From positions 28,939 through 92,938 of the forward strand of contig JAEYXH010000015.1 in assembly GCA_023428545.1 (NCBI GenBank): a stretch of 64,000 bases of DNA, written 5' to 3'. Positions 1 to 8,384 of the stretch are shown here, piece by piece. Below the pieces are notes generated by a model. The model searched no databases. It saw nothing but the letters and a program-made list of their open reading frames with translations, and had not been told where the DNA came from. The position numbers and the translations under genes are program-made. Every line of letters begins with the position of its first letter. Position 1 is the first letter of the stretch. This DNA comes from Bacteroidota bacterium. Its GTDB lineage: Bacteria; Bacteroidota; Bacteroidia; Bacteroidales; Prolixibacteraceae.

Positions 1-114
1 ACGAAGTGAAAGTTATTTAATTAACAATTATTTAAGAATAAACCTATTTAAAAACGCAACCATTTAGTGCCTTTTTATGTCTAATTAAATAGCCATGATT
101 TTTTATCCTTTGCC

Positions 115-513
115 ATGAAAACATATTTCTATTTACTGTTAGTCCTTATTTTAGTGTACTCCCCTTTGATGACAAATGCTCAGCGCTTTAGTGTATCGGG
201 GAAAGTCACCGATGAGTTGACTCATATGCCTGTTGCACAGGTGAATGTGGTTGATGTCCGATCTTCAATCGGAACCATAACCAATGAAGATGGTAGCTTT
301 TTCCTAATGTTGAACAAAGGCCCGGTTGAAATGCAGTTTGGCGGTATCTCACATCAACCCGTGAAAGTATCTTTTGAGTTAAGACAGGATACCATTATCG
401 AGACCAGGTTAACTTTATCAGTTGAGGAAAGAGCGCGAAGACTTAAAAAAGAGGGTCTCAAAACTGCTCCAGTAAGTGTTGTTTCACCGCCTCCATCTAT
501 TGAAAAACAATAA
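115..513 (+). CDS. small secreted protein with carboxypeptidase-regulatory-like domain
   Basis: This is a 132-residue protein with a signal peptide (hydrophobic residues about 5-20, cleavage near NAQ at 21-23). A single beta-sandwich domain of the CarboxypepD_reg-like type follows: 'VSGKVTDELTHMPVAQVNV' from about residue 27, then 'ITNEDGSFFL'. The tail is basic and proline-rich (RARRLKKEGLK, then SPPP) with no further domain. In Bacteroidota this module normally sits at the N-terminus of TonB-dependent receptors, and the receptor starting at 761 carries one. Here it stands alone. It lies 247 bp upstream of that receptor on the same strand, so shared regulation is possible but not shown. Function is unknown; periplasmic or outer-membrane location is inferred. 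Confidence 0.75.
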   Translation: MKTYFYLLLVLILVYSPLMTNAQRFSVSGKVTDELTHMPVAQVNVVDVRSSIGTITNEDGSFFLMLNKGPVEMQFGGISHQPVKVSFELRQDTIIETRLTLSVEERARRLKKEGLKTAPVSVVSPPPSIEKQ

Positions 514-692
514 TTTTCAATCTTTCCAGTATACTTCTTAGCTTATTATATAGAGTTTGAACGGTCTATAAATCTGCGACGATTTGAAACTGGGTCGATC
601 GATGGTAAATGTGTCCATTTCGAGACTTGGCTAGTCTTTCCATTGCTAAAAAGAGTTAACTTGCAGCACTTTTCACTGCATTAGAATCGCTG

Positions 693-734
693 ACCTTTAG
701 GGATCAGAGGTAAGTGTTAACTCTGATTCAAGGT
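693..734 (+). other. imperfect hairpin in the leader of the TonB receptor gene
   Basis: A 7-bp perfect stem (ATCAGAG at 703-709, CTCTGAT at 721-727) has an outer 5-bp extension (ACCTT at 693-697, AAGGT at 730-734) across small bulges. It ends 26 bp before the ATG at 761 and has no T-tract, so it is not an obvious terminator. It could be an mRNA leader structure or a protein-binding dyad. The rest of the 514-760 gap holds nothing I recognise. Confidence 0.35.
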
Positions 735-760
735 GTTGCCATTCCAGAAAAGGTGTATAT

Positions 761-3127
761 ATGTTGAGCATCCGGATGGGAAGAGTTTTGGTTTTTATTA
801 TTTGTATGTTAATGGGTGGCTTTGCAATTGCGCAAAGTTATACCATCAGTGGATATGTGACTGAGACTGGTTCCGGTGAACGGCTTGTTCAGGCAAATGT
901 CTTTGAAAAAGGTAGCCTGAAAGGTACAACAACCAACGCATTTGGATATTATAGCTTTCGTCTTCCAACTGGCCAATATAACCTGAGCTATTCCTATGTA
1001 GGTTATAATTCACTTTTACTTCCTGTTATGCTTAAAGGTGACACGGTGATCAATATTGAGCTTATTGGAATGCAAGAACTTGATGAGATACGTGTAACTG
1101 CCACTGATCCGGAAGCAGAAAGGTACCGTTTACTGATCAGCCAACTAAATGTTCCGGTGGAGAAAATCAAATCATTGCCAGCATTCCTGGGAGAGGCAGA
1201 TGTTTACAAGACATTAAAACTTTTACCCGGAGTCCAGAGTGGAAATGAGGGCCAGAGTGGCCTTTATATTCGTGGGGGAGGGCCAGACCAAAACCTTATT
1301 CTTCTGGATGGTATTCCTGTTTATAATGCCGAGCATCTCTTTGGAATTTTTTCGGTCTTCAATCCCGACATGATAAAGAATATCGAGTTGTACAAAGGTG
1401 GATTTCCTGCACGTTATGGTGGACGGCTCTCCTCTGTTGTGGATATTACCTCAAAAGATGGTAACCTGCACGAGTGGAAAGGAAGCTTTACTGTTGGTAT
1501 GATTGCATCCAAAATTAATTTGGAAGGTCCAATAATTAAGGGAAAAACTTCGGTGAATTTTTCAGCAAGAAGGTCTTATATTGATCTCTTTTCAAAACCT
1601 GTGGCAAAAAAATTATTTGATGAAAATAATTTTGCAGAGTACTATTTCTATGATGTTAACCTAAAAGTTAGTCATATCTTTTCAGATCGTAGTCGACTAT
1701 TCTTTAGCAGTTATTACGGATATGACGATGTAAGCACAAGCATTTATGACAGTTACCTGCAATCTTCAAACCGATGGAGAGAAAGAAATGTTTTTGGTCT
1801 TGAATGGGACAACCTGGTTACGTCACTTCGTTGGAATTATGTGATATCCCAAAGGCTGTTTGCCAACTTTACACTTTTTTCGACGAGTTATAACTTTGCC
1901 GCCAATCATCGGTATACAAAAGAATCTGAAGAAGCAGGGTATTTTGATGACTTTGAAATCTTTTACGGGTCACGTATCGCGGATAAGGGGATTAGGTTTG
2001 ATCTGGAGCATTTTATTGTGCCCGGATTTACTATGCGTTATGGCTATCATTTCACGGACCAGGGGTTCCAATATGCTTTTTCGGACCAAAAACAGACATA
2101 CAACAGGTCTAATCTCAGAAGTTTTATCGGTGGGCAATTTGATATGGGAAAGCCTTGGTTGCATGAGTTTTATGGTGAAGGTGACCTGAAACTGGCAGAC
2201 CGATTACATATAAATGCCGGATTGCATGCTTCATTCTATATGACTGATGAAAAGAATTTCAGCAGCTTGCAACCCAGAACCTCGGTAATCTACCAAATTT
2301 CTGACAGGATTTCAGTTAATGGGGCGTATACTAAAATGACTCAGTATATTAATCTTTTAAGCAGCTCAACATTTTCGATGCCAAGTGATTTATGGCTTCC
2401 GTCAACTGCAAAAATCCCACCTCCACAGTCGAATCAATTCTCTATAGGTGGTAGGATGGATTTGGGTAATGGCATTTCGATGAATGTCGATGCTTTTCGG
2501 AAGGACATGAAGGGATTGATTGAATATAAAGAGGGTGTCAATTTTTTTGAGAATAAGAAGGACTGGGAAGATAAGGTCGAAACCGGCTTGGGATATTCCG
2601 AAGGGTTTGAATGGCTGTTAAGAAGGGACAAAGGGAAGACCACCGGCTGGATTGGGTATACCCTTTCATGGACAAGGCGAAAATTTGATAACCTTAATGA
2701 TGGAAGGTATTTTTATGCCAAGTATGATCGACGCCATGATATCAGCGTAACGCTGACTCACCAACTAAAACCCAATATTGATGCAGGACTTACCTGGGTC
2801 TTTGGCAGCGGAAGCGCCGCAACCTTACCTACACAACAAATCAGGCTTGAAGGCTTGCCAACGGGGATTGGGCAAACTCATGTCCTCGGCTATTACAGCG
2901 AACGCAATAACTACAGGTTGCCCAATTACCATCGACTTGATGTTGGGGTAAATTTTACTAAACAGAGGGAGAAAAGTACCCGAATTTGGAGAGTCGGCTT
3001 CATCAATGCATATAATCAGCATAATCCGTTTTATCTCTATGTAGGTTGGGAAGTGAATCGACCCGTTATTAAGCAGGTCAGCATTTTCCCTGTTCTGCCA
3101 TCGGTTTCCTATACTGTAAACTTTTAA
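761..3127 (+). CDS. TonB-dependent outer-membrane receptor
   Basis: This 788-residue protein has a signal peptide (cleavage near AIAQ, 22-25). A carboxypeptidase-regulatory-like domain covers about 26-105. A plug domain covers about 135-235, with the typical 'GLYIRGGGPDQNLILLDGIPVYN' region and 'GGFPARYGGRLSSVVDI'. The remainder is a beta-barrel ending in an aromatic residue (VNF). The family imports large or scarce ligands across the outer membrane using TonB energy. No SusD homologue follows. Instead a DUF4249 lipoprotein starts 2 bp after the stop, so the two are surely co-transcribed and probably form one transport unit. The substrate cannot be read from the sequence. An alternative start is the ATG at 776. 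Confidence 0.93.
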   Translation: MLSIRMGRVLVFIICMLMGGFAIAQSYTISGYVTETGSGERLVQANVFEKGSLKGTTTNAFGYYSFRLPTGQYNLSYSYVGYNSLLLPVMLKGDTVINIELIGMQELDEIRVTATDPEAERYRLLISQLNVPVEKIKSLPAFLGEADVYKTLKLLPGVQSGNEGQSGLYIRGGGPDQNLILLDGIPVYNAEHLFGIFSVFNPDMIKNIELYKGGFPARYGGRLSSVVDITSKDGNLHEWKGSFTVGMIASKINLEGPIIKGKTSVNFSARRSYIDLFSKPVAKKLFDENNFAEYYFYDVNLKVSHIFSDRSRLFFSSYYGYDDVSTSIYDSYLQSSNRWRERNVFGLEWDNLVTSLRWNYVISQRLFANFTLFSTSYNFAANHRYTKESEEAGYFDDFEIFYGSRIADKGIRFDLEHFIVPGFTMRYGYHFTDQGFQYAFSDQKQTYNRSNLRSFIGGQFDMGKPWLHEFYGEGDLKLADRLHINAGLHASFYMTDEKNFSSLQPRTSVIYQISDRISVNGAYTKMTQYINLLSSSTFSMPSDLWLPSTAKIPPPQSNQFSIGGRMDLGNGISMNVDAFRKDMKGLIEYKEGVNFFENKKDWEDKVETGLGYSEGFEWLLRRDKGKTTGWIGYTLSWTRRKFDNLNDGRYFYAKYDRRHDISVTLTHQLKPNIDAGLTWVFGSGSAATLPTQQIRLEGLPTGIGQTHVLGYYSERNNYRLPNYHRLDVGVNFTKQREKSTRIWRVGFINAYNQHNPFYLYVGWEVNRPVIKQVSIFPVLPSVSYTVNF

Positions 3128-3129
3128 AG

Positions 3130-4161
3130 ATGAAAGAAATCAGGTATTTAGGAGTTATTGTTGCTTTCATGTTTCTCTTATACGGATGTAAGGAGATACT
3201 TGACTATGATGAGGATTCGGTAACTGAGACACTTGTTGTTTCTGGTATTCTAACTCCGGAAAAGGCAGTGGATATTCGGCTTTCCAAATCAATCAACCGT
3301 TTCGATACACTTGGATTCAGACAAGTGACGGATAAAGGAATTTCATTTTATAGTAATGATACCTATTTGGGTGAACTGACACATCTTGGAAAAGGCAGGT
3401 ATTATAGTGACCAGTTTGAGATTTTGGAAGGCAAGAATTATTCAATAAGAATCATGGATGGTCCACTGGAAACCGCTTCGGCAGAAACTTTGGTGCCCCA
3501 TCCCGTAAAGATTACTGGATTAGATACAACTCTGCGTTTTGTTCAAGGCGAAAGAAGGGTCATTGTTAAAGTACATTTTATTGAACCAGGAAGCTCTGAA
3601 AATTATTATAGGCTCGAATTGGTAGACGAAATCTTTGTTCCATACCTTGCTGCCAATAAGGAAGTTCGGATTAGGATTATAAAAATTCCTGCTAGAGTAT
3701 ATTCTGATGATAACTGGCTGATCAGAGGAATGGGCTTTTATTCAGCTGCCGATAAATTTCATGACTGGGCAGGAAATCAGTTTAATATATTTAGCGACAG
3801 GTATATACAGGGAGAGACGATGAGCCTGGAACTGGAAATGGATTATTTTAGAACCGATAGTGTATTAGGAGTCAATCGTAAAATTTATCTGCAATCCATT
3901 TCAAAGGACTATTTCTATTATCTGCGAAGTGTTATGCAGCAAAGCCAAACGGCATCCAATCCATTTAATGAGCCTGTTCAAATTTACAGCAATATTAAGA
4001 ATGGGGCTGGAATATTGGGTGGATATAGTTTATCTGTCGACTCGATTGTCTTCATAAACTATTCCCTGATTGATTCCCTGTTTCCCGGAATTGAACTGCC
4101 AGGTTCATTGAATCCCGGTGATTATTTTCCCTCTGCTTTTATCGGGGACAGGAATCTGTAG
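3130..4161 (+). CDS. DUF4249 family lipoprotein, partner of the TonB receptor
   Basis: This is a 343-residue lipoprotein with the lipobox 'LLYGC' (Cys20). The body is beta-rich: 'ETLVVSGILTPEKAVDIRLSKS' near 35-55 and 'YSIRIMDG' near 110. The order and composition match the DUF4249 family, which in Bacteroidota is regularly encoded directly behind a CarboxypepD_reg-type TonB receptor. The gene starts 2 bp after the receptor stop. Its role is probably as a surface or periplasmic accessory of the receptor; the family has no established biochemical function that I can name. The last 57 bp overlap the 3' end of the convergent gene at 4105-5736. Confidence 0.8.
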   Translation: MKEIRYLGVIVAFMFLLYGCKEILDYDEDSVTETLVVSGILTPEKAVDIRLSKSINRFDTLGFRQVTDKGISFYSNDTYLGELTHLGKGRYYSDQFEILEGKNYSIRIMDGPLETASAETLVPHPVKITGLDTTLRFVQGERRVIVKVHFIEPGSSENYYRLELVDEIFVPYLAANKEVRIRIIKIPARVYSDDNWLIRGMGFYSAADKFHDWAGNQFNIFSDRYIQGETMSLELEMDYFRTDSVLGVNRKIYLQSISKDYFYYLRSVMQQSQTASNPFNEPVQIYSNIKNGAGILGGYSLSVDSIVFINYSLIDSLFPGIELPGSLNPGDYFPSAFIGDRNL

Positions 4162-5736
4162 AATATCGGAAAGCGTTGGAGCCAGATCGATTGCTTCGAA
4201 TGGTTCACTGATAAGGGTTTGTTTGACCCTTCCTCCATAAAATACTGCAGGAATATGAATCTGGTCTGTGTAGTTGACTTTACTGTACTTGTAAGTTGGA
4301 ATCCAGCCTTCGTTCAAAATATACAAGATGTCTCCTGATCGGTTTATCATGTATGTTTTATATAAGCCTGTCAACGAACCATTGTCTGATCCACCCTGTT
4401 CGAGAATATGGGCCGGGAGGGCAACTTTCACCGCTTCAAACTGGGTTATGAAGTCGGCAATCAGATTACGGATTTCAACCAGGTTAATTTGCTTTTCTTT
4501 AAGCAGTTTGTGATCAAGGTATATTTGATGACCCGAAATGTTTTCAATCCACTTCTCCTCACCATAGGTGATATTTAGCAGGGAATTGAGAAGGGCTAAT
4601 GCACTTTCTGGCTGGAACTCACCTGCAGGCATATTAAATTCCTGTTTCAAGTACCCGGCAGGGTACGATGCCGATGTGTTAGCTGTCAGATAAAACATGA
4701 CATTGTCGCTGCCATATTTATTTTCGGCAAAAGTGATTAATTCAGCAATTTCCTGATCAAGTCGTAAATATAAGTCTTGCATCTCGATGGAAGCCGGTCC
4801 GAAACTTCCATGTTCATAATCCATAGAGGAGAAAAATATTGTAACGAGATCAGGGATTTCATCCTCGCCTACGGGTTCATTATTGAGAAGGGTTGTGGCA
4901 AACTCTCTTACGATAGTGTTGGCAAAGGGCGTTGTTTTTATCGGCTGAAAAGAGCCGGCAGCTTTGACCAGTTTATTCATGGAATGTGGGAAAATGTTAC
5001 TTTTTTCTCCATAGCCCACTTCAAGATAATAGTTATCAGGAAGGCTTTCGGTATACTGGTTTTCAGGAAGCAATGTTACCCAATTTCGTCCCGAATATTT
5101 TTCACCCTGACTCACCATGTTGTAATCTCTCGCCCATTCAGGAAAAGTGCTGACGTAAAATGATCCTGAGACCATTCGACCCGACTCTGTGTCAAACCAC
5201 CAGGCAGCGTCCCCGGAATGCCCTGCTGCGAAAATTGCAGACTCTGGATTCATGGCAATACTATAAACTCTCGATTTATTCATTGAAAAGAGTTTCAGAT
5301 TGTCACCTACCGTGTTTGCCATTAGCTTGTGAGGAGAGACATTACCTCTTTTTGAATCAGCGCCAACAGTAAAATAGTAGTCATCAGTCACGCAATGGGT
5401 CACTTTTGACCTTAATCTGTCGTACCATGTAACATCAACAATGCCGTGGACGGATGGGGGTACACCGGTAAACAGGGTAGCCGTACCTGAAGCATAATTT
5501 TGGACATGTTGGGTAATTTTCATGTTGCTTACCACTGCTCCCTTAGTGTAGATTTTTCTGAAACCGTTTGGTCCGAATTTGTCCCAGAAGCGGTCAACAT
5601 AATCGGGTCGCATGTTTTCGACAACGATTCCGATAACCACCTTCGGCGGTTCGTATTGTCTGTAATTCTGTGCAACTGCCTCTTTTTTGGCAATCAAGAA
5701 TAAGAACAAGTATATAAATAAAAGTGCTCGGATCAT
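4105..5736 (-). CDS. PafA-type alkaline phosphatase homologue, predicted catalytically dead
   Basis: This 543-residue protein has a signal peptide (1-22) and end-to-end similarity to PafA-type alkaline phosphatases. It keeps the scaffold motifs 'GIVVENMRPDYVDRF', 'LFTGVPPSVHGIV', 'PDLVTIFFSSMDY' and 'INRSGDILYILNEGWIP', and is about as long as PafA. Against the well-studied PafA active site (D38, T79, N100, K162, R164, D305, H309, D352, H353, H486), the corresponding positions here read E40, A86, V102, N163, E165, D306 (kept), G310, N353, T354 and S485. The nucleophile and nearly all zinc ligands are gone while the reading frame is intact. This looks like a maintained pseudoenzyme, perhaps a binding or scaffold protein in the periplasm. 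The alignment was made by eye from memory of the PafA sequence. It is not next to an obvious partner; the DUF4249 gene is convergent and overlaps it by 57 bp. Confidence 0.82.
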   Translation of the reverse strand: MIRALLFIYLFLFLIAKKEAVAQNYRQYEPPKVVIGIVVENMRPDYVDRFWDKFGPNGFRKIYTKGAVVSNMKITQHVQNYASGTATLFTGVPPSVHGIVDVTWYDRLRSKVTHCVTDDYYFTVGADSKRGNVSPHKLMANTVGDNLKLFSMNKSRVYSIAMNPESAIFAAGHSGDAAWWFDTESGRMVSGSFYVSTFPEWARDYNMVSQGEKYSGRNWVTLLPENQYTESLPDNYYLEVGYGEKSNIFPHSMNKLVKAAGSFQPIKTTPFANTIVREFATTLLNNEPVGEDEIPDLVTIFFSSMDYEHGSFGPASIEMQDLYLRLDQEIAELITFAENKYGSDNVMFYLTANTSASYPAGYLKQEFNMPAGEFQPESALALLNSLLNITYGEEKWIENISGHQIYLDHKLLKEKQINLVEIRNLIADFITQFEAVKVALPAHILEQGGSDNGSLTGLYKTYMINRSGDILYILNEGWIPTYKYSKVNYTDQIHIPAVFYGGRVKQTLISEPFEAIDLAPTLSDILQIPVPDKSRGKIITGIQ

Positions 5737-5817
5737 TTCAAATTTTTTAAGTGGTTAAAAATAAAAACTATTTGGAAGCATGCATACATTAAAATGTGCT
5801 GCCATGAGTAAAAGGTA

Positions 5818-5867
5818 TTCAGAATAATTAGGCTTACATCATGAGATATGTAATAATTAATTCTGAA
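5818..5867. repeat. imperfect inverted repeat in the 5737-6002 gap
   Basis: Arms TTCAGAATAATTA (5818-5830) and TAATTAATTCTGAA (5854-5867) are complementary apart from one extra base and flank a 23-bp loop. It lies upstream of the PafA-like gene (read leftward). There is no T-tract. It may be a regulatory dyad or chance in AT-rich DNA. The rest of this 266-bp gap holds no recognisable gene. Confidence 0.25.
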
Positions 5868-6002
5868 AATGGCCAGGAACAGCGGGTTGATATAAAAGTG
5901 GAACCCTCAAGTTACTAAGCCAACTCTTTGCAACATTGTTCTTAATCAATTAAGACAACTTTTATTGAAGGAATTTAGTGATCTAATGGTTGCGTTGAAA
6001 TG

Positions 6003-6380
6003 TCAAGAAGAAGGATTTTTATACTTTTCACCCGGACTGTAATGTAATACATCAACATTTTGTATGGTAACAAGTCCACCCCGTTTGGAAATATTCAACA
6101 TGTCGTTGAGAATAGGTATGAATTGATCCAGATTTTCACGATAGTCCACGATTTCAATGGTCACAGGCAAGTCAGAAGAAAGCGCAAATATCTTCATGGT
6201 GTGAATTGAGTGACTGGCACCAAATGAAATAATGCCTTTGCAAACAGTAGCCCCAGCCAGTCCTGATTTTCTTGCAGCGAAAACAATTTCTTCATATAGT
6301 GGACGGCCATTTATTTTGTCAGATTCTCCAAGGAAAATCTTTAAAATGCATGCTTCACCATTTAGTTTCGATGGATCCAT
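6003..6380 (-). CDS. DUF190 domain protein, partner of CrcB
   Basis: I place the start at the ATG at 6380 (MDPSKLNGEACILKIFLGES), giving 125 residues. A longer open frame reaching into crcB exists, but its N-terminal part is only the shadow of crcB in another frame. The sequence matches the DUF190 family: 'ILKIFLGESDKINGRPLYEEIV', then 'GLAGATVCKGIISFG' and 'LPVTIEIVD', a small alpha/beta fold with resemblance to PII-like proteins. DUF190 genes are recurrently found beside crcB fluoride channels and this one lies 92 bp downstream of crcB. A role in fluoride response or channel regulation is inferred from context only. Confidence 0.8.
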   Translation of the reverse strand: MDPSKLNGEACILKIFLGESDKINGRPLYEEIVFAARKSGLAGATVCKGIISFGASHSIHTMKIFALSSDLPVTIEIVDYRENLDQFIPILNDMLNISKRGGLVTIQNVDVLHYSPGEKYKNPSS

Positions 6381-6472
6381 GGTTTTAAAGTATAAATAAT
6401 TTAATTGGAATAAGGTAATGATAATTTGCAGGGCAACAAATGCCTTTAGTAAGGATTTATATTCGCTGTAAA

Positions 6473-6853
6473 CTAAAAAACAGATCTCGCCAGTATTAAT
6501 CCGACGTATACCGAAAGAAGTCCCAGGAGAACAGACCCCCCGGTATATGACAACAATTGAATAATTGAGTTGTCTTTCAGCAGATTCAAGGTGTCTGCCG
6601 AAAAGGTAGAAAAGGTAGTGAATCCTCCGCATAATCCAACAGCAAGAAAGAGTCTCCATTCAGGTCCAAGAATATTACCTCTTTCAGCGAGGCCATAAAC
6701 GATTCCAATGATGAGACTTCCTGCAATGTTAACAAGGAAAGTTCCCAGGGGGAAAGTACTTCCCATCAGTTTTTCAACCTGCACTTGTACAAGGTATCTC
6801 ATGGCTGTTCCAATAAAACCTCCGGTTCCGACGATAAGTATATTCCGAAGCAT
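6473..6853 (-). CDS. crcB: fluoride efflux channel CrcB (Fluc)
   Basis: This 126-residue, four-helix membrane protein is of normal CrcB length. Motifs in order are 'GGFIGTAMRYLV' near 12-23, 'LGTFLVNIAGSLIIG' with the conserved Asn, and 'GLCGGFTTFSTFSAD', whose phenylalanines line the fluoride path. CrcB forms dual-topology dimers in the cytoplasmic membrane and lets F- leave the cell. The gene precedes a DUF190 gene on the same strand. No fluoride riboswitch is visible in the short upstream region; instead a perfect inverted repeat lies directly before the start codon. Confidence 0.93.
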   Translation of the reverse strand: MLRNILIVGTGGFIGTAMRYLVQVQVEKLMGSTFPLGTFLVNIAGSLIIGIVYGLAERGNILGPEWRLFLAVGLCGGFTTFSTFSADTLNLLKDNSIIQLLSYTGGSVLLGLLSVYVGLILARSVF

Positions 6854-6854
6854 A

Positions 6855-6873
6855 GGAAATTTTCTTAATTTCC
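6855..6873 (-). promoter_or_regulatory. inverted repeat abutting the crcB start
   Basis: GGAAATT (6855-6861) and AATTTCC (6867-6873) form a perfect 7-bp dyad with a 5-bp spacer, ending 2 bp before the crcB ATG (6853). In RNA it would be a hairpin covering the translation start region; in DNA it could be an operator. The function is inferred. Confidence 0.35.
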
Positions 6874-6894
6874 GGCAATTTACGTAAAATTGGG

Positions 6895-6922
6895 TTGCCT
6901 GAATGCCTGTTTACTAACTTTC
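6895..6922 (+). promoter_or_regulatory. probable promoter of dacB
   Basis: TTG (6895-6897), 17 bp, then TAACTTTC (6915-6922), one mismatch from the Bacteroidota -7 consensus TAnnTTTG. The predicted transcript start near 6929 is about 15 nt before the ATG at 6944. This supports the shorter start over the upstream one at 6890. Confidence 0.45.
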
Positions 6923-6943
6923 AGGGACTCACGAAATTTACAG

Positions 6944-8380
6944 ATGGTTATGAAAGTTACGATCTTCCATATTTTATTCTTCCTTTCACTGGTTTTTACG
7001 GTTTTTGGCCAATCCGCTAACGAATACTCATTTGATCAAAATGGCTCTCTGAAGGGAGCGGCAATTGGAGTAATGGTATCGGATGTAAATAATGGTGCCA
7101 CATTATTTACATTGAATAGTGATTTGCTATTGGCTCCTGCTTCCACATTGAAACTGGTTATATCTGCGGTTGCTCTTGAGACTTTGGGGGCGGATTTCCG
7201 GTTTAGGACTTCATTGGGTCTATCTGGTTCCGGCGACATTGTAAATGGAGTTCTTCGTGATAATCTGGTTGTTAAGGGTGGGGGCGACCCGACACTGGCT
7301 TCAGGACTTTTTGCAGGAGATCGCAAAGACCTTTTGCCCTTTGGAACTTGGATTAAAACACTAAAAAGCCTTGGGGTAAAAAAGATTGAAGGTAACCTAT
7401 TGATTGATATTTCGGGATTCAGGCGTTGGGATATACCAGCATCCTGGGCATGGGATGACATGGGAAATTATTACGGGGCAGGGCCTTCGGCAATTAATTA
7501 TTCCGACAATACCATTCGGTTGTATTTCGATTCTCCTGACAGGGAGGGAAAATCTGCCATAGTATCACACACTGTGCCGTTGACCCCTGGCATAGAATGG
7601 GTTAGTGAAGTCAAGTCTTCTCAAATAAATCGTGATCTCGCATATGTATTTGGAAGCCCCTGGGATAAGAAAAGAATCATTCGTGGAACAATCCCTGCAA
7701 ATCGAAAAAACTTTGAGGTAAAGGCTTCCATGCCAGATCCGGAGATGCTTTTCGGTGAACGATTCCGTCAGGAATTGCTTGCTGAATATCCGGACTTCAA
7801 AGGTGAAGTGCTGGTGAGTTTAGAGCCAGTCGAAGAAAAGATAATTCAATGGCACCAATCACCGGAGTTGTCTGAAATCTGTTCCTTGTTAAATCATGAA
7901 AGTGTCAACCTGATTGCAGAATCCTTGGTTGCCCAATTGTCATATATAAAAGGCGGATATGGTGATCATGACGAAGGCATTCAGCTGGCAGGCAAGTTTA
8001 TGAGCCAAAATATTACGAATGAGCCTTTTTTCATGGAGGATGGAAGTGGGTTATCGCGTTTCAATGCTTTTTCGGCAAAACAGATGAATGCAGTGCTTCT
8101 TTTCATGCAAAAAAGCAAAAATCGCGAAGTGTTTAAAAATTCCCTGCCGGTTGCAGGAAAAGGCACCCTGGCGTCTTTTCCACAAACTGATTTTCCAGGT
8201 CAAACCCTGAGGGCAAAAAGTGGATCAATGACCAGGGTTCGAGCATATACCGGATACTTGCAATGCAAATCTGGAAGAGAAGTCGCTTTTTCTCTGGTCT
8301 TTAATAACTTTTCAGGTTCACAGCAGGAGGTGTTGATGGAAGTACGCAAATTCCTTCAATATGTGAGAAGTAATTATTGA
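6944..8380 (+). CDS. dacB: D-alanyl-D-alanine carboxypeptidase/endopeptidase, PBP4 type
   Basis: With the start at 6944 (MVMKVTIFHILFF) the protein has 478 residues and a signal peptide ending near FGQS. The three penicillin-binding motifs of family S13 are present: S-T-L-K (Ser67-Lys70), S-V-N near 320 and K-S-G near 424. The long insertion between the first two motifs is normal for PBP4. The enzyme trims or cleaves D-Ala-linked cross-links in the periplasm. An open frame extends upstream to 6890, but those residues do not look like a signal peptide and would precede the predicted promoter. It is convergent with murQ, 4 bp apart. Confidence 0.92.
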   Translation: MVMKVTIFHILFFLSLVFTVFGQSANEYSFDQNGSLKGAAIGVMVSDVNNGATLFTLNSDLLLAPASTLKLVISAVALETLGADFRFRTSLGLSGSGDIVNGVLRDNLVVKGGGDPTLASGLFAGDRKDLLPFGTWIKTLKSLGVKKIEGNLLIDISGFRRWDIPASWAWDDMGNYYGAGPSAINYSDNTIRLYFDSPDREGKSAIVSHTVPLTPGIEWVSEVKSSQINRDLAYVFGSPWDKKRIIRGTIPANRKNFEVKASMPDPEMLFGERFRQELLAEYPDFKGEVLVSLEPVEEKIIQWHQSPELSEICSLLNHESVNLIAESLVAQLSYIKGGYGDHDEGIQLAGKFMSQNITNEPFFMEDGSGLSRFNAFSAKQMNAVLLFMQKSKNREVFKNSLPVAGKGTLASFPQTDFPGQTLRAKSGSMTRVRAYTGYLQCKSGREVAFSLVFNNFSGSQQEVLMEVRKFLQYVRSNY

Positions 8381-8384
8381 TTTT

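Noticed and set aside
104..112. TATCCTTTG just before the ATG at 115 as a -7 element
   Set aside because: It has three bases between TA and TTTG instead of two and lies too close to the start codon.
6381..6659. Longer 218-residue version of the DUF190 protein
   Set aside because: The extra N-terminal part reads through the crcB coding region in another frame and resembles nothing; the DUF190 domain begins at the ATG at 6380.
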